The notes under the pieces: model-generated
Seen by the model: only the letters and a program-made list of their open reading frames with translations
What the model was told of the DNA's origin: nothing
Database searches by the model: none
Translations under genes and position numbers: made by a program
DNA from: an uncultured Pelagibacteraceae bacterium
GTDB lineage: Bacteria > Pseudomonadota > Alphaproteobacteria > Pelagibacterales > Pelagibacteraceae
Assembly (NCBI GenBank): GCA_902560625.1
Contig: CACEMD010000003.1
Coordinates: 53,260 to 117,259 of the forward strand
Length of the DNA stretch: 64,000 bases
Reading direction: 5' to 3'
Shown here: piece after piece, positions 8,316 through 18,700 of the stretch
Layout: every line of letters begins with the position of its first letter
Numbering within the stretch: position 1 is the stretch's first letter

Positions 8316-9847
8316 TGATAAATAATTTGTTGAAAGATTTATCAATTTTAAAAAAATTTTTGTTTATTAACTTCTTAATTTTCATAGTTATTGGAAGTTT
8401 CACATTTTTATATCTTAGTAGCGTTCAACCAAACCTGATAAAAACAAAAACAATTAATCATGTTCAGGTAATAGATAATACAATTGACCATTTTGAAAGA
8501 TTAAAAATAAATTTCACCAAAAATGACATTCGAAAATTTTTATTTTCAACGAAATTTTTGTTTCAAAATTTGGATAGAGTTACAATTTATGATAATAAAT
8601 TTAACCTTATTGGTGATACAAATACACTAGACTTGGATCCAAGATCATTTTCTCAAAGACTTGAAGTAATTGAAATGGATGTGTTAAACGACAAAGAGGT
8701 AAAAGAAAATAAAAGTGAAAAAATAACAAAAAAAAATAAATTACCTACATTAGTAGAACAAATTAAAAGTTATTCAGAATCATCTGACTATGGAAGACCT
8801 TATACTCTTATACAAGAAAACTATGACACATTTTTAGTTACAACAGTTAAAAATGTAATTATAGATAATAACCACGTTGGTTACTTGGCAATTACAGAGA
8901 ACGCAAATGATATTAGAGTAGCAATTGATGAAAGAAAAAGTTTTATAATTAGAACTGCACTTATAGTAGTTATTGTAATTTTTATTTTTTCGTATGTACT
9001 TAATAGATTTTTCTTAAAACCAATTAAAAACTTAGTAAACTATACCAATATCATTAAGGAAAAGCGTACTGAACAAACAAATATAGAAATAATTAAAAAA
9101 AGAAATGATGAGTTAGGCACACTATCAAAATCGTTAGATGAAATGACTAGTGAATTACAAAAAAGAATTGAGACAACTGAGAATTTTTCGACTGATTTAG
9201 TGCATGAAATAAGAAATCCATTAGCATCTTTAAAAAGTGCTTCTGAAATAATTTCAGATACAGATAGCAATGAACAAAGACAAAAACTTATTAAAATTAT
9301 TTCACATGATGTAGAAAGAATTGAACGACTAATAACTGACTATTCTCAAATGTTAAAAGATGAGGCTGCCATATCTTTTGAAAAAATGAAAAAATTAAAT
9401 CTTAAAGATATTGTTAAATCTGTAGTAGATGACTTTAATAATATTTATATGTCTAAAAGAGGAATATCTATTAAGATGAAAGTTAATGGCGTCCAAGATT
9501 ATAACATTTTTGGTATTGAAAATAGAATAGAACAGATTATTGCAAATTTATTGGATAACTCGATATCATTTAGTAACGACAATCAACAAATAAAAGTTGA
9601 GTTAAGAGTTTTAAAAAATAAAAAAATATTACTTGAAGTAGTTGATCAAGGAGAAGGTTTTAAAGAAAAAAATACAGAAAAAATATTTAATAGATTTTAT
9701 AGCAATAGACCTGAAAAATTTGGAGAACATTCTGGATTAGGTCTAAATATTGTTAAAAATCTTGTTGAACTTCATAATGGCCAAATTGTAGCATCAAATA
9801 ATATAGATAAGGGAGCAAAAATAGAAATAACATTCCCAAAAGCTTAA
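8315..9847 (+). CDS. chvG: ChvG-type sensor histidine kinase
   Basis: The track starts at a TTG (8300) inside chvI. The ATG at 8315 overlaps the chvI stop (TAATGA) and is the more likely start (510 residues). A membrane segment lies near residues 15-35, followed by a periplasmic sensor region to about 210, a second membrane segment (IRTALIVVIVIFIFSYVL), and HAMP. The phosphotransfer helix has the phospho-accepting histidine in DLVHEIRNPLASLKSA. The ATPase domain has N-box NLLDNSISF and G-boxes DQGEGF and HSGLGLNIV. It should phosphorylate ChvI. The two-membrane-pass layout and the neighbour support ChvG; the stimulus is unknown. Confidence 0.87.
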   Translation: MINNLLKDLSILKKFLFINFLIFIVIGSFTFLYLSSVQPNLIKTKTINHVQVIDNTIDHFERLKINFTKNDIRKFLFSTKFLFQNLDRVTIYDNKFNLIGDTNTLDLDPRSFSQRLEVIEMDVLNDKEVKENKSEKITKKNKLPTLVEQIKSYSESSDYGRPYTLIQENYDTFLVTTVKNVIIDNNHVGYLAITENANDIRVAIDERKSFIIRTALIVVIVIFIFSYVLNRFFLKPIKNLVNYTNIIKEKRTEQTNIEIIKKRNDELGTLSKSLDEMTSELQKRIETTENFSTDLVHEIRNPLASLKSASEIISDTDSNEQRQKLIKIISHDVERIERLITDYSQMLKDEAAISFEKMKKLNLKDIVKSVVDDFNNIYMSKRGISIKMKVNGVQDYNIFGIENRIEQIIANLLDNSISFSNDNQQIKVELRVLKNKKILLEVVDQGEGFKEKNTEKIFNRFYSNRPEKFGEHSGLGLNIVKNLVELHNGQIVASNNIDKGAKIEITFPKA

Positions 9848-9848
9848 T

Positions 9849-9892
9849 CTTAAGTTGATAAAATTTGTTAAACTTGCTAAGAAACCAGATTT
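9849..9892 (+). promoter_or_regulatory. Possible hairpin leader before ahcY
   Basis: The 45-base gap before ahcY can fold: CTTAAGTT (9849-9856) pairs with AACT (9871-9874) and TAAG (9878-9881), leaving TGC bulged. The loop segment ATAAA could also pair with TTTAT at the start codon, giving an H-type pseudoknot. Pairing is A/U-rich, so chance is possible. It matches no SAM or SAH riboswitch consensus that I can recall with confidence. Confidence 0.25.
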
Positions 9893-11179
9893 ATGACTGA
9901 TTATAAAGTTAAAGATATATCTGAAGCGGAATTTGGAAGAAAAGAAATTTCATTAGCAGAGACCGAAATGCCAGGTTTGATGGCACTAAGAGATGAGTAT
10001 AAAGGAAAAAACCCTCTTAAAGGAGCTAAAATTCTTGGTTGTCTACATATGACTATACAAACAGCAGTTTTAATCGAAACATTAGTTGCATTAGGCGCTG
10101 AAGTTAGATGGTCTTCTTGTAATATATTCTCAACCCAAGATCATGCAGCTGCAGCAATAGCAAAAGTAGGTATACCCGTATTTGCTTGGAAAGGCGAAAC
10201 AGAGGAAGAATATTGGTGGTGCGTCAGACAAACTATTGAAGGTAAAAAAGATTGGAAACCTAACATGATTCTTGATGATGGTGGAGATTTAACTGCGCTT
10301 ATGCATAAAGATTATAAAAATTTATTAAAAGATATTAAAGGCCTATCAGAAGAAACAACAACTGGTGTACTTGCCCTGAAGAAAATGGAAGCTCAAGGAA
10401 CTTTAATGGTTCCAGCTATAAATGTGAACGATTCAGTAACAAAATCAAAATTTGATAATTTGTATGGATGTAGAGAAAGTTTGGTTGATGGAATTAAAAG
10501 AGCAACGGATGTTATGATGTCGGGTAAAGTTGCAATAGTTGCTGGTTTTGGTGATGTTGGAAAAGGCAGTGCTGCTTCTCTTAGACAAAGTGGCGCGAGA
10601 GTAATGGTTACAGAGACAGACCCAATATGTGCATTACAAGCAGCCATGGAGGGTTACGAAGTAGTTTTAATGGATGATATGATTCAGCATGCAGATATAG
10701 TTGTGACAGCAACTGGAAACAAAGATATTGTTACAGCTGATCATATGAGAGACATGAAAGATAGAGCTATTTTATGTAATATTGGTCACTTTGATAATGA
10801 GATTCAAGTTGAGGCTTTAAAAAACTACAAATGGGACGAAATAAAGCCACAAGTCCATGAAATAACACTTCCAAGTAATAAAAGAATAATATTACTAGCG
10901 GAAGGAAGATTGGTAAACTTGGGTTGCGCAACAGGACATCCAAGCTTTGTTATGAGCGCATCATTTACAAATCAAGTAACTGCTCAAATAGAATTATGGA
11001 ACAATTCAGATAAGTACGAAAAGAAAGTTTACGTTTTACCTAAACATCTTGATGAAAAGGTGGCAAGACTACATTTAGAAAAAGTGGGAGCAAAACTGAC
11101 ACAAATGTCTAAAGATCAAGCTGACTATATAAGTGTTAAACCTGAAGGACCGTACAAGCCAGATGCATATCGCTACTAA
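9893..11179 (+). CDS. ahcY: S-adenosylhomocysteine hydrolase
   Basis: Adenosylhomocysteinase splits S-adenosylhomocysteine into homocysteine and adenosine, relieving product inhibition of methyltransferases. The substrate domain has [17 protein letters not shown] and the signature [16 protein letters not shown]. The NAD-binding fold is [12 protein letters not shown], and the C terminus is the conserved [12 protein letters not shown], with lysine and tyrosine reaching into the partner subunit's NAD site. At 428 residues it lacks the roughly 40-residue insertion found in many bacterial AhcY proteins. It follows chvG by 45 bases, and its end overlaps tsaE. Confidence 0.97.
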   Translation: MTDYKVKDISEAEFGRKEISLAETEMPGLMALRDEYKGKNPLKGAKILGCLHMTIQTAVLIETLVALGAEVRWSSCNIFSTQDHAAAAIAKVGIPVFAWKGETEEEYWWCVRQTIEGKKDWKPNMILDDGGDLTALMHKDYKNLLKDIKGLSEETTTGVLALKKMEAQGTLMVPAINVNDSVTKSKFDNLYGCRESLVDGIKRATDVMMSGKVAIVAGFGDVGKGSAASLRQSGARVMVTETDPICALQAAMEGYEVVLMDDMIQHADIVVTATGNKDIVTADHMRDMKDRAILCNIGHFDNEIQVEALKNYKWDEIKPQVHEITLPSNKRIILLAEGRLVNLGCATGHPSFVMSASFTNQVTAQIELWNNSDKYEKKVYVLPKHLDEKVARLHLEKVGAKLTQMSKDQADYISVKPEGPYKPDAYRY

Positions 11180-11618
11180 TAGTAGCAAATTTGATATTTC
11201 AAAAGAGATTGAAACAGCTAAAGTTGCTAAAAGTATTTCCAAAAAAATCAAAAAAGGAGATGTTCTCTTTTTTTATGGTGATATTGGAGTTGGAAAAACA
11301 ACTTTTATAAAATATATAATTAATAATCTTCAAAAAACTTATCACTCAAAATTAACACAAATTACTAGCCCAACTTTCAGTATAATAAACGAATACAAAG
11401 TAAGAAATATCAAAGTATTACATTACGATCTTTATAGAATTAAAGACAAAAAAGAATTAAAAAATATTGGGTTACTAGAAGATTATAAAAATTCGTTAAC
11501 ATTGATAGAATGGCCAGAATTAATATCAAAGAAACCAAAAAATTTGATTAAATTATATTTTAGTTATGATGATGACTTTAAAAAAAGATCATTAATAATA
11601 AAAGATAAAACAAAATAA
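11163..11618 (+). CDS. tsaE: tRNA threonylcarbamoyladenosine biosynthesis protein TsaE
   Basis: This small P-loop ATPase works with TsaB and TsaD to make t6A37 in ANN-decoding tRNAs. The Walker A region, [13 protein letters not shown], is at about residue 37. [10 protein letters not shown] and HYDLYRIKD follow, and IEWPEL is the conserved segment near the C terminus. The track begins at a TTG (11133); the ATG at 11163 gives 151 residues, close to E. coli TsaE (153), and overlaps ahcY by 17 bases. It is the first gene of a compact run with amgK and murU, a common alphaproteobacterial order. Confidence 0.9.
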   Translation: MHIATNSSKFDISKEIETAKVAKSISKKIKKGDVLFFYGDIGVGKTTFIKYIINNLQKTYHSKLTQITSPTFSIINEYKVRNIKVLHYDLYRIKDKKELKNIGLLEDYKNSLTLIEWPELISKKPKNLIKLYFSYDDDFKKRSLIIKDKTK

Positions 11619-11626
11619 AAAATTAA

Positions 11627-12580
11627 ATGAATTTAAACCAATTTACAAAAATATCAGGAGACGCATCTTTTAGAGAATTTTATAGAAAAAAAAATAAAAA
11701 AAAATCAATTATAGTATTTTCAAGAAAGCAAAAAAAAAAAAATTTAGTGATTTATTCTGCAATTAATCAACTTTTAATAAAAAAAAAAATAAATGCACCT
11801 AAACTTTTATACCATAATTACAAAAAAAATTATATTGAGATACAAGATTTAGGTAATAGGACCATTCTTGAAATTTTAAAAAATAAAAAAATAAACAAAA
11901 TAAGGTATTATAATAAAATTATTTTATTATTAAAAAAGTTTCAAAAAATCAATAATAAAAAAATTAAAACTTTTCAAAACTCTTCATATAAAATTCCTTT
12001 ATATTCAAATAAAATGTTATTTAATGAAACTAAATTATTTTTAGATTGGTATATTCCAATTATTATTAAAAAAAATAAGATAAGACAATTAAATATTAAA
12101 CTTGCATATATTTTTAAAAAATTGTTAAAAAATTTAAAATGTAGAGAAAAAATTTTCGTGCATAGAGATTTTCATGTATCTAACTTAATGCAATGCAATA
12201 AAGATATTTATATGATAGATACCCAAGATGCTGTTTATGGCAATATTGCTTATGATTTAGCGTCTTTAATTGACGATGTTAGGCTTAAAACTACAAATAA
12301 GGATAAAGAAATTATTTATAAAAAATTTATAAACATCCATAAAATCAAAAATTTGCAAAACTTTAAAAATGATTTCGAAATATTATCAGTTTTAAGAAAT
12401 TTGAAAATTATTGGAATCTTTCAAAGGTTATATTCAAGAGATAAAAAAGAAAAATATTTAAAATTTATACCTTATGCATGGACTTTAATAGAATATAGAA
12501 TTAAAAAAAATAAAAATTTATTAGAACTTAAAAATATTTTAGATAAGTATTTTTTAAAAAAAATTAAATTTAGAAAATGA
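11627..12580 (+). CDS. amgK: Anomeric sugar kinase AmgK (N-acetylmuramate/N-acetylglucosamine kinase)
   Basis: This aminoglycoside-phosphotransferase-fold kinase (317 residues) should phosphorylate MurNAc at C1 in cell-wall recycling, bypassing de novo UDP-GlcNAc synthesis. It has the opening ISGDASFREFYR, the catalytic loop VHRDFHVSNLM (Brenner motif) and the metal-binding MIDTQDAVYGN. The next gene overlaps it by 4 bases and encodes the nucleotidyltransferase MurU, the known partner, which makes the assignment much stronger than sequence alone. The coding region is extremely lysine- and asparagine-rich with long A runs, as in its neighbours. Confidence 0.85.
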   Translation: MNLNQFTKISGDASFREFYRKKNKKKSIIVFSRKQKKKNLVIYSAINQLLIKKKINAPKLLYHNYKKNYIEIQDLGNRTILEILKNKKINKIRYYNKIILLLKKFQKINNKKIKTFQNSSYKIPLYSNKMLFNETKLFLDWYIPIIIKKNKIRQLNIKLAYIFKKLLKNLKCREKIFVHRDFHVSNLMQCNKDIYMIDTQDAVYGNIAYDLASLIDDVRLKTTNKDKEIIYKKFINIHKIKNLQNFKNDFEILSVLRNLKIIGIFQRLYSRDKKEKYLKFIPYAWTLIEYRIKKNKNLLELKNILDKYFLKKIKFRK

Positions 12581-13278
12581 ACATTAATACTGCTTTAATT
12601 TTATGCGCAGGTTTTGGAAAAAGATTAAATCCTATTACACTTGAAACACCAAAACCTTTAATTAAAATTGATAATTATGAACTGCTTGAGAAAACTTTAT
12701 ACTTAATTAATAATTTAGATATTCAAAATATAATAATAAATACCTACTATTTAGAACATAAAATTGAGAACTTTATTTTTAATCATCCTTTAAAATCACG
12801 TATTGGAATCGTCAAAGATGGAGAAACTATTTTAGATACAGGTGGTGGTATTTTAAATCTTATGAACTCCTCATCTGAAAATGATTTTATTATTTTTAAT
12901 CCTGATACACTTTGGAATAAAAATTATATAAAGACCATTAATCAGATGATTGAATTTTATTTTTCTAAAAAAATTAATAATTTATTGATGGTTGTTGATA
13001 AATCAAAAAGCTTTGATAAAAGATTTAAAGGAGATTTTGAGTTAATTAAAAATAGTCTAATAAGAAGTAATAATTGTAAACACATTTATACTGGATGCCA
13101 AATAATAAATAAGAAATTATTTAATGGAATAGAAGACAAAATTTTTTCAATCTCAAAAATTTGGGATAATCAAATTAAATATAATAAATTATACGGTTTT
13201 GAGTCTTTTGAAAATTTTACTCACTTAACAGATATCAAAATTTATAATGAATTAATTAAAAAACCAGTAAGTTTTTAG
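12577..13278 (+). CDS. murU: N-acetylmuramate-1-phosphate uridylyltransferase MurU
   Basis: This nucleotidyltransferase (233 residues) should convert MurNAc-1-phosphate and UTP to UDP-MurNAc. It has the N-terminal NTP-binding signature LCAGFGKRLNPITLETPKPL, the substrate loop DTGGGILNL and the metal-binding aspartate in FNPDTLW. It overlaps amgK by 4 bases (ATGA), so the recycling pair is translationally coupled. Its 3' end overlaps the convergent gpmA by 23 bases. A generic sugar-1-phosphate nucleotidyltransferase is the alternative; the AmgK neighbour argues for MurU. Confidence 0.85.
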   Translation: MNINTALILCAGFGKRLNPITLETPKPLIKIDNYELLEKTLYLINNLDIQNIIINTYYLEHKIENFIFNHPLKSRIGIVKDGETILDTGGGILNLMNSSSENDFIIFNPDTLWNKNYIKTINQMIEFYFSKKINNLLMVVDKSKSFDKRFKGDFELIKNSLIRSNNCKHIYTGCQIINKKLFNGIEDKIFSISKIWDNQIKYNKLYGFESFENFTHLTDIKIYNELIKKPVSF

Positions 13279-13969
13279 CTCTACTTTCGTCAAGATATTT
13301 TGCACTTTTCAGTTTTTTTTCTTTGTCCAATGATAATAACAAAGGATTACCTGTAGGAATTTCTAATTCAGTAATTTTTAAATTATCTAAATTAAATAAA
13401 TGTTTACACAGAGCTCTTATCGAATTTCCATGAGCTGCAACTAAAATATTGTTATCTAAATTCGGTAAGATGTTTTTATTGAAATACGGTATCACTCTAT
13501 TAAATGTATCCTTTAATGACTCAGTACTTGGTATCTTATCTTTAGGTATGTCGCTGTAAGTATTTATCCTTTCAGCATGATAGGGGCTATTTTTGCTCAA
13601 AGGAGCAGGTCTAACATTCCAAGATCTTCTAAATTCATGAATTTTTTTTTCTCCATAAATTTCTTTCATTTCAATTTTATTTAGTCCTGTTAATGCACCA
13701 TAATGTCTTTCGTTTAATTCCCAAGCTCTCATAATATTATCATTTTTAATTCTACAGGTATTAAGTATAAGTTTTAAGGTCTCAATAGCTCTTTTTTGAT
13801 AAGATGTATAAAAATAATTTATATTTAAGTTTAAATCTTTTATTAGTTCTCCGGCCTTACAAGCTTCAAGCTTACCATTCGGAGTTAGTTCAACATCTAC
13901 CCAGCCAGTAAATTTATTTTCTAAATTCCACTCACTTTGTCCGTGTCGCACTAAAATTAAATGACTCAT
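13256..13969 (-). CDS. gpmA: 2,3-bisphosphoglycerate-dependent phosphoglycerate mutase
   Basis: This glycolytic/gluconeogenic enzyme (237 residues) interconverts 3- and 2-phosphoglycerate. The N-terminal LVRHGQSEWNLENKFTGW holds the histidine that is phosphorylated. WELNERHYGALTGLNK is characteristic of GpmA rather than other histidine phosphatases, and AAHGNSIRAL carries the second catalytic histidine. It is convergent with murU (23-base overlap) and divergent from the VanZ-like gene. The protein is complete; it has no operon partner here. Confidence 0.95.
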   Translation of the reverse strand: MSHLILVRHGQSEWNLENKFTGWVDVELTPNGKLEACKAGELIKDLNLNINYFYTSYQKRAIETLKLILNTCRIKNDNIMRAWELNERHYGALTGLNKIEMKEIYGEKKIHEFRRSWNVRPAPLSKNSPYHAERINTYSDIPKDKIPSTESLKDTFNRVIPYFNKNILPNLDNNILVAAHGNSIRALCKHLFNLDNLKITELEIPTGNPLLLSLDKEKKLKSAKYLDESRAKNLLVF

Positions 13970-13995
13970 TGTTAAATTTTAATTATAAGATAATT

Positions 13996-14382
13996 ATGCA
14001 AAAGACAAAAATATTATTTAATATTGTTAATATTTCTTTTGTTATTCTATATTTATATCCAGGGAGCATTTTGGGATATTTGTTGTATGGTCAAATTTAT
14101 AGGCAACCTCAATTAACAAAAGATTTTATGTCAATTTCCTCAAATCACGTTTATGCATATTTATTATTATCTTTTTTAGGATTAGCTGCATATTATAAAT
14201 CAAAAAAAATACTAATTATAAGTTACTTAATATTAAGCTCTATAATCTTTGAAGTTTTACATTTTATGATACCAAACAGGTCATTTCAATATGGCGACTT
14301 ATTTGGTAATATATTTGGTGTTTTAATTTCAATTTTAATATTTTTGATATTTAATTATTTAAAAAAAAATGAATACTTTTGA
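13996..14382 (+). CDS. VanZ-like family membrane protein
   Basis: This 128-residue membrane protein has about four hydrophobic segments. The conserved VanZ-type motif FEVLHFMIPNRSFQYGDLFGNIFGV is near the C terminus. The track starts at TTG 13969; I use the ATG at 13996, which starts MQKTKILFN just before the first membrane segment. VanZ proteins are associated with glycopeptide resistance and envelope or phosphatase roles, but the function of single-domain members is not known. Its stop overlaps the next gene (zeta subunit) by 14 bases. Confidence 0.7.
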   Translation: MQKTKILFNIVNISFVILYLYPGSILGYLLYGQIYRQPQLTKDFMSISSNHVYAYLLLSFLGLAAYYKSKKILIISYLILSSIIFEVLHFMIPNRSFQYGDLFGNIFGVLISILIFLIFNYLKKNEYF

Positions 14383-14677
14383 AGATAGAAAAAAAAGTTT
14401 TGAAAATAAGTTCGCTCATGATGAAGAATTAAAATTTAAGGTAAACGCTCGTAAAAATAAGTATATTGGCGAATGGGCTTCAAAAATTTTAGGTTACGAT
14501 TCTAAGCAGGAAAAAGAATATATACAATTAGTTATCAAGTCAGATTTTGCTGAAGCTGGGGATGAGGATGTTTTTAGAAAAGTAAAAGAAGATTTAAAGG
14601 ATCATAATATTTCAGACGAGGAAATCAGAAAAAAGATGGATGAGCTTAATGAAAAAGCTAAATCTGAATTTATTTAG
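14369..14677 (+). CDS. DUF1476 protein, ATP synthase zeta-subunit family
   Basis: This 102-residue helical protein has MNTFEDRKKSFENKFAHDEE at the N terminus, typical of DUF1476. In Paracoccus, this family is the zeta subunit that inhibits the F1Fo-ATPase by blocking reverse ATP hydrolysis. The N-terminal inhibitory helix and central WASKILGYD region are present. It does not lie with ATP synthase genes here. It overlaps the upstream VanZ-like gene and the downstream nuclease gene. The family is confident; an inhibitory role in this organism is inferred. Confidence 0.85.
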   Translation: MNTFEDRKKSFENKFAHDEELKFKVNARKNKYIGEWASKILGYDSKQEKEYIQLVIKSDFAEAGDEDVFRKVKEDLKDHNISDEEIRKKMDELNEKAKSEFI

Positions 14678-15158
14678 TTTATTTTTTCTTTTATTCTTTA
14701 ACACAATATCAGCTGAAGAAAAAATTATTTCTGGAAAAGCAAAAATTACTGACGGTGATACTATAATTATTAATCAAAGTAAAATTAGATTATTTGGGAT
14801 TGATGCGCCAGAAAAAAAACAAATTTGTAAAAAAAATTATTTTCAATTTCTGATATTTAATTTCAAAAAAAATTATAAATGTGGAAAATTGTCAGCTCTA
14901 AAACTTAAAAATAAAATTAAAGATAAAGAGGTTAAATGTTTCGTAAACAAAAAAGATAAATATAAAAGATATCTAGGTATATGCTATTTGGGCAAAGAAG
15001 ATATAAGCAAATGGTTAGTAAAAAACGGATATGCACTAGCATATAAAAAATATTCTAAAAAATATTTACCTGACGAACAATATGCAAAAAATAACAAACT
15101 TGGATTATGGGATGGTACATTTTTAAGACCAGAAGAATGGAGAAGAAATTTTAAATAA
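14649..15158 (+). CDS. Secreted thermonuclease-like protein (SNase fold)
   Basis: This staphylococcal-nuclease homologue has an N-terminal signal peptide (MKKLNLNLFSLFFLLFFNTISA, then EE). The OB-fold nuclease core has the metal-binding aspartate in KITDGDTIIIN, RLFGIDAPEKKQ (catalytic arginine and glutamate), and the YKRYLGICY region with the second arginine. WLVKNGYALAY is typical of the bacterial branch. Two ATGs are possible (14640 and 14649); the second gives a cleaner signal peptide. The gene overlaps the zeta-subunit gene by 29 bases. Likely an exported nuclease that could recover nucleotides or phosphate. Confidence 0.85.
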   Translation: MKKLNLNLFSLFFLLFFNTISAEEKIISGKAKITDGDTIIINQSKIRLFGIDAPEKKQICKKNYFQFLIFNFKKNYKCGKLSALKLKNKIKDKEVKCFVNKKDKYKRYLGICYLGKEDISKWLVKNGYALAYKKYSKKYLPDEQYAKNNKLGLWDGTFLRPEEWRRNFK

Positions 15159-15177
15159 ATTGATATATAAATTATGA

Positions 15178-15777
15178 GTGATTCAATTTCATAAATTATT
15201 ACTTTTAATTATATTTTTTTTACTATCATCTTGTTCCTCAATTCCAAAAAATACTGCTGATGGGTGTTCGATTTTTTCTGAAAGATATCTTTGGTATAAA
15301 CATGCAAAGAAAACAGAGCAAAAGTGGGGTACACCTATCTATATACAGTTAGCTATTATTAAAATGGAGTCAGATTTTGATTGGCTAGCAAAACCAGCTA
15401 GAAAAAAAATGTTTAAAGTTTTGCCTTATAAAAGGCCTTCAAGCTCCTTTGGTTATTCACAAGCAGTAAAAGGAACGTGGAGGCAATATAAAGAAGAAAC
15501 AAAAAACCCATTAGCTACAAGAATAAGGTTTAAGGACAGTGTAGATTTTATCGGGTGGTATACAAACAAAACAGAAAAGATATTAAAAATTTCAAAAAAA
15601 GATGCCTTTAGACAATATATTGCTTATCATGAAGGATGGGGTAATTATAAAAATTATAAAAAAAACCAAAAAGTTATTTTGTTAGCAAAAAAAGTTGAAA
15701 AACAATCAAAAAAATATCGAGCTCAGCTTGTTAACTGTAAAAAATCTTTGAACAGAAGAAAATATATTATTTATTAA
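15178..15777 (+). CDS. Lipoprotein with lytic-transglycosylase (SLT) fold
   Basis: This 199-residue protein starts at GTG 15178. The nearby ATG at 15174 is in another frame and stops after 6 codons. A signal peptide ends in the lipobox LLSSC. The mature part has lysozyme-like features: IKMESDFDW (candidate catalytic glutamate), SSSFGYSQAVKGTW, and AYHEGWGNY. The family cuts peptidoglycan glycan strands with formation of 1,6-anhydroMurNAc, which would feed the AmgK/MurU recycling route nearby. Its stop shares TTAA with the convergent RND gene. Outer or inner membrane sorting is not determined. Confidence 0.75.
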   Translation: MIQFHKLLLLIIFFLLSSCSSIPKNTADGCSIFSERYLWYKHAKKTEQKWGTPIYIQLAIIKMESDFDWLAKPARKKMFKVLPYKRPSSSFGYSQAVKGTWRQYKEETKNPLATRIRFKDSVDFIGWYTNKTEKILKISKKDAFRQYIAYHEGWGNYKNYKKNQKVILLAKKVEKQSKKYRAQLVNCKKSLNRRKYIIY

Positions 15778-18700
15778 CGTAGTTGTTTTTTTAATTCAAT
15801 ATCGATCACGTCAATTCTTTTTGTATTTTTTGCAAGGGCTAAGTACATTGTAGGCGTCACATATAGTGTAAAAAATGTTGAAATTATCATGCCCCCAAGA
15901 ATTGTAGCTCCTACTGCCAATCTAGAGCCCTCGCCTGCACCAGGTCCAATATTTCCTACAACTAATGGTATCATTGCTATCATTGTGCTTATAGATGTCA
16001 TCATTATTGGTCTAAACCTTAAAGAACATGCCTCCTTAACAGAATTTTCAATATTTTTTCCTGCTGCCCTTAATTGGTTTACATAATCAACAATCAAGAT
16101 ACTATTTTTAGTTGATATACCTATAAGTATTACAAGGGCTATTTGAGAAAAAATATTAATAGAAGAATTTAAAAATAATATAAATACTAATCCACCAAAC
16201 AGTGCAAGTGGTACAGTTAATATAATTATAAATGGATGGATAAAAGAATTAAAAGTAGCTGCCATCACTAAGTAAGCAGTTAGCAATGCTAGTCCAAAAA
16301 TAATATAAAGCTCATTGCTAGTTTCCTTTAACTCCTCAGATTTTCCTTTCCATGCTATTTGCCTATCTGGTAGTGTTTTTGAGATGGTATCTTCTAAATA
16401 TTTAATTGCTTCAGCAAGTGTGTAGTTTTCTGATATATTTGCAGATATTGTTACAGCTCTTTGCCTATTATATCTTTTCAAATTTTTTGCGGTTCCTTCT
16501 TCCTTAAATTTAACTAGATTTGCTAAAGAGATTAGCTCACCAGATGTTTCTGACCTCACAAATACTTTTGATAAGCCTTCCTTACTCCTTCTATTCTCCA
16601 AGTATTGCTGAAGTATTATAGGATACTCTTTTCCAAGTTTACTAAATTTAGTAACAGTTTTTCCACCATAAAGTGTCTCAAGAGTTTTACCTATTGTGTC
16701 AGCTGAAACACCTAAATCTTTTGCTCTGTTTTTGTTTATGGACAAACTTATTTCTGGTTTATCTTTTGTGTAATCAGATTCTATTCTAGATAAATTTTTA
16801 TTTTTTCTTAATTCATTTATAAACTGATTTTGAACAGTCTCTAATTCATCATAATTATTTCCATAAATTACCATTTGTACAGGTTTTCTGTAGTTAGAAA
16901 CCCTAATTGATTGTGGTTGTATTGGAAATGCAACAGTTTCGGGCACTGTAACTATTTTTCCTATAGCTTGCCTCATAACTGTTAAAGAATTTTGTTTTCT
17001 ATCTTTCCAATGATCTAATAGAGCGATTATTATAAAACTATTAAATGAATTTTTATTTGTTCCAAAGCCAGGAACTCTCATAATAAGTCTTTTGTAAGGA
17101 CTTCCATCTTCTTGTAATAAAGGTATTAATCTTTTTTCTATCTCCTCTGCTCTCTTTTCAGTATATTCAAATGAGCTTCCTTCATCTGTATTTCCAATTA
17201 TTATATAAACCCCTCTATCTTCATGAGGTAAAAGTTCTTTTTTTGTAAAATTGTATAAGCCCGCCGAGCTAAAAATAATAAATATTATAAATGAAATAAT
17301 TATTTTTTTTTTGCTTAGCCAGTAGGAAAGAGTATCTAAATAAAGATCAGAAAATGATTTGAAGAAGCTTCCAAATTTATTTACAAAAAAATTTTTTTTT
17401 GTTTTTTTAGATAAAAACTTACTCCCTAGCATAGGAGACAAAGTGAGTGCAACAAATGAAGATACTACTATTGAGAAAGACAAAGCTATTGCAGTTTCTC
17501 TAAATAAAGTTCCCGCAATTCCATCAATAAAAATTAGTGGTAAAAAAACTGCTATTAGAATTAAAGTTGTTGCAATTATCGCAAATGTTATTTGTTTTGA
17601 ACCCTTAAATGCAGCAACCAAAGAGGTTTCACCGTTTTCAATTCTTCTGTATATCGCATCAGTCATTATGACTGAGTCGTCGGTAATAATACCTATTGCT
17701 AAAATAAAACTTAACAATACAAATATGTTTATCGATAATCCAAATAGATATATTCCTAAAAAAGATGCAATAAGGCTAACTGGGAGCGCAACCGCTGGCA
17801 CTATAACTGCTTTTAGATTACCTAAAAATAAATAAATTATTATTACAACTAATATAAAAGCTATTATTAAGGTTTTATATACCTCATTAATTGCAGTACC
17901 TACATAAGTTGCTCTATTAAATGCTACTTCAAGTTTCAAGCCACCAGGAAGAGATTTTCTAACTTCTTTTACTTTCTTATTAATCTCCTTTGAAAGCTCT
18001 ACTGTAGATGACCCACTTTTTGCATAAATACCGATACCAACTGTCTTTAAATCTAATGAATTTTTCATTTGAGCTTTGAATAGAGTTTTTTCTGAAACCG
18101 GTCCATATTCAATATCTGCAATATCAGAGAGTCTTACAATATAATTGTTTATTTTTTTTACAGGTAGTTCTTTTAGTTTTTCAATTTTATCGTAAGATTT
18201 ATCTAAGTTTAAGGTTAAATCTATATTGTTAGCTTCTAGAGTTCCTGCAGGTAGGTTTACATTTTCATTTCTTAATGATCTTTCGACTTCTTGAATAGTA
18301 AGATTATTTGCTGCTAATCTTATAGGATCAATCCATACCCTTACACTTAAATCTCTCAAACCACCTGTTCTTATCCTTCCAACATTCTTCACACTTGAAA
18401 ATTGGTCAACCAAATATCTTTCTGCATAGTCACCTAGCTCTAAATCGGTCCAACTAGATGAGCTTAGTGATAGCCACATTGTAGTCGAAAATCCAGCTGC
18501 TTGTTTTAATATTTGAGGTGCATCAGCTTCGCTTGGAAGATTATCAACTACTCGTGCGACTCTTTCTCTTATATCATTCGCAGCGTTATCTAAATTTATA
18601 TCAGTATTAAATTCAACATTAATAGTACTGCTCCCATTTTCTGAGTTTGAGTCAATATTTTTTATACCTTCTGCTCCTCCAATAACATCTTCTAATACCT

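Noticed and set aside
17359-17835. Plus-strand ORF of 158 codons inside the RND gene
   Set aside because: Shadow ORF opposite a 1040-codon gene with full family motifs; it has no recognisable features.
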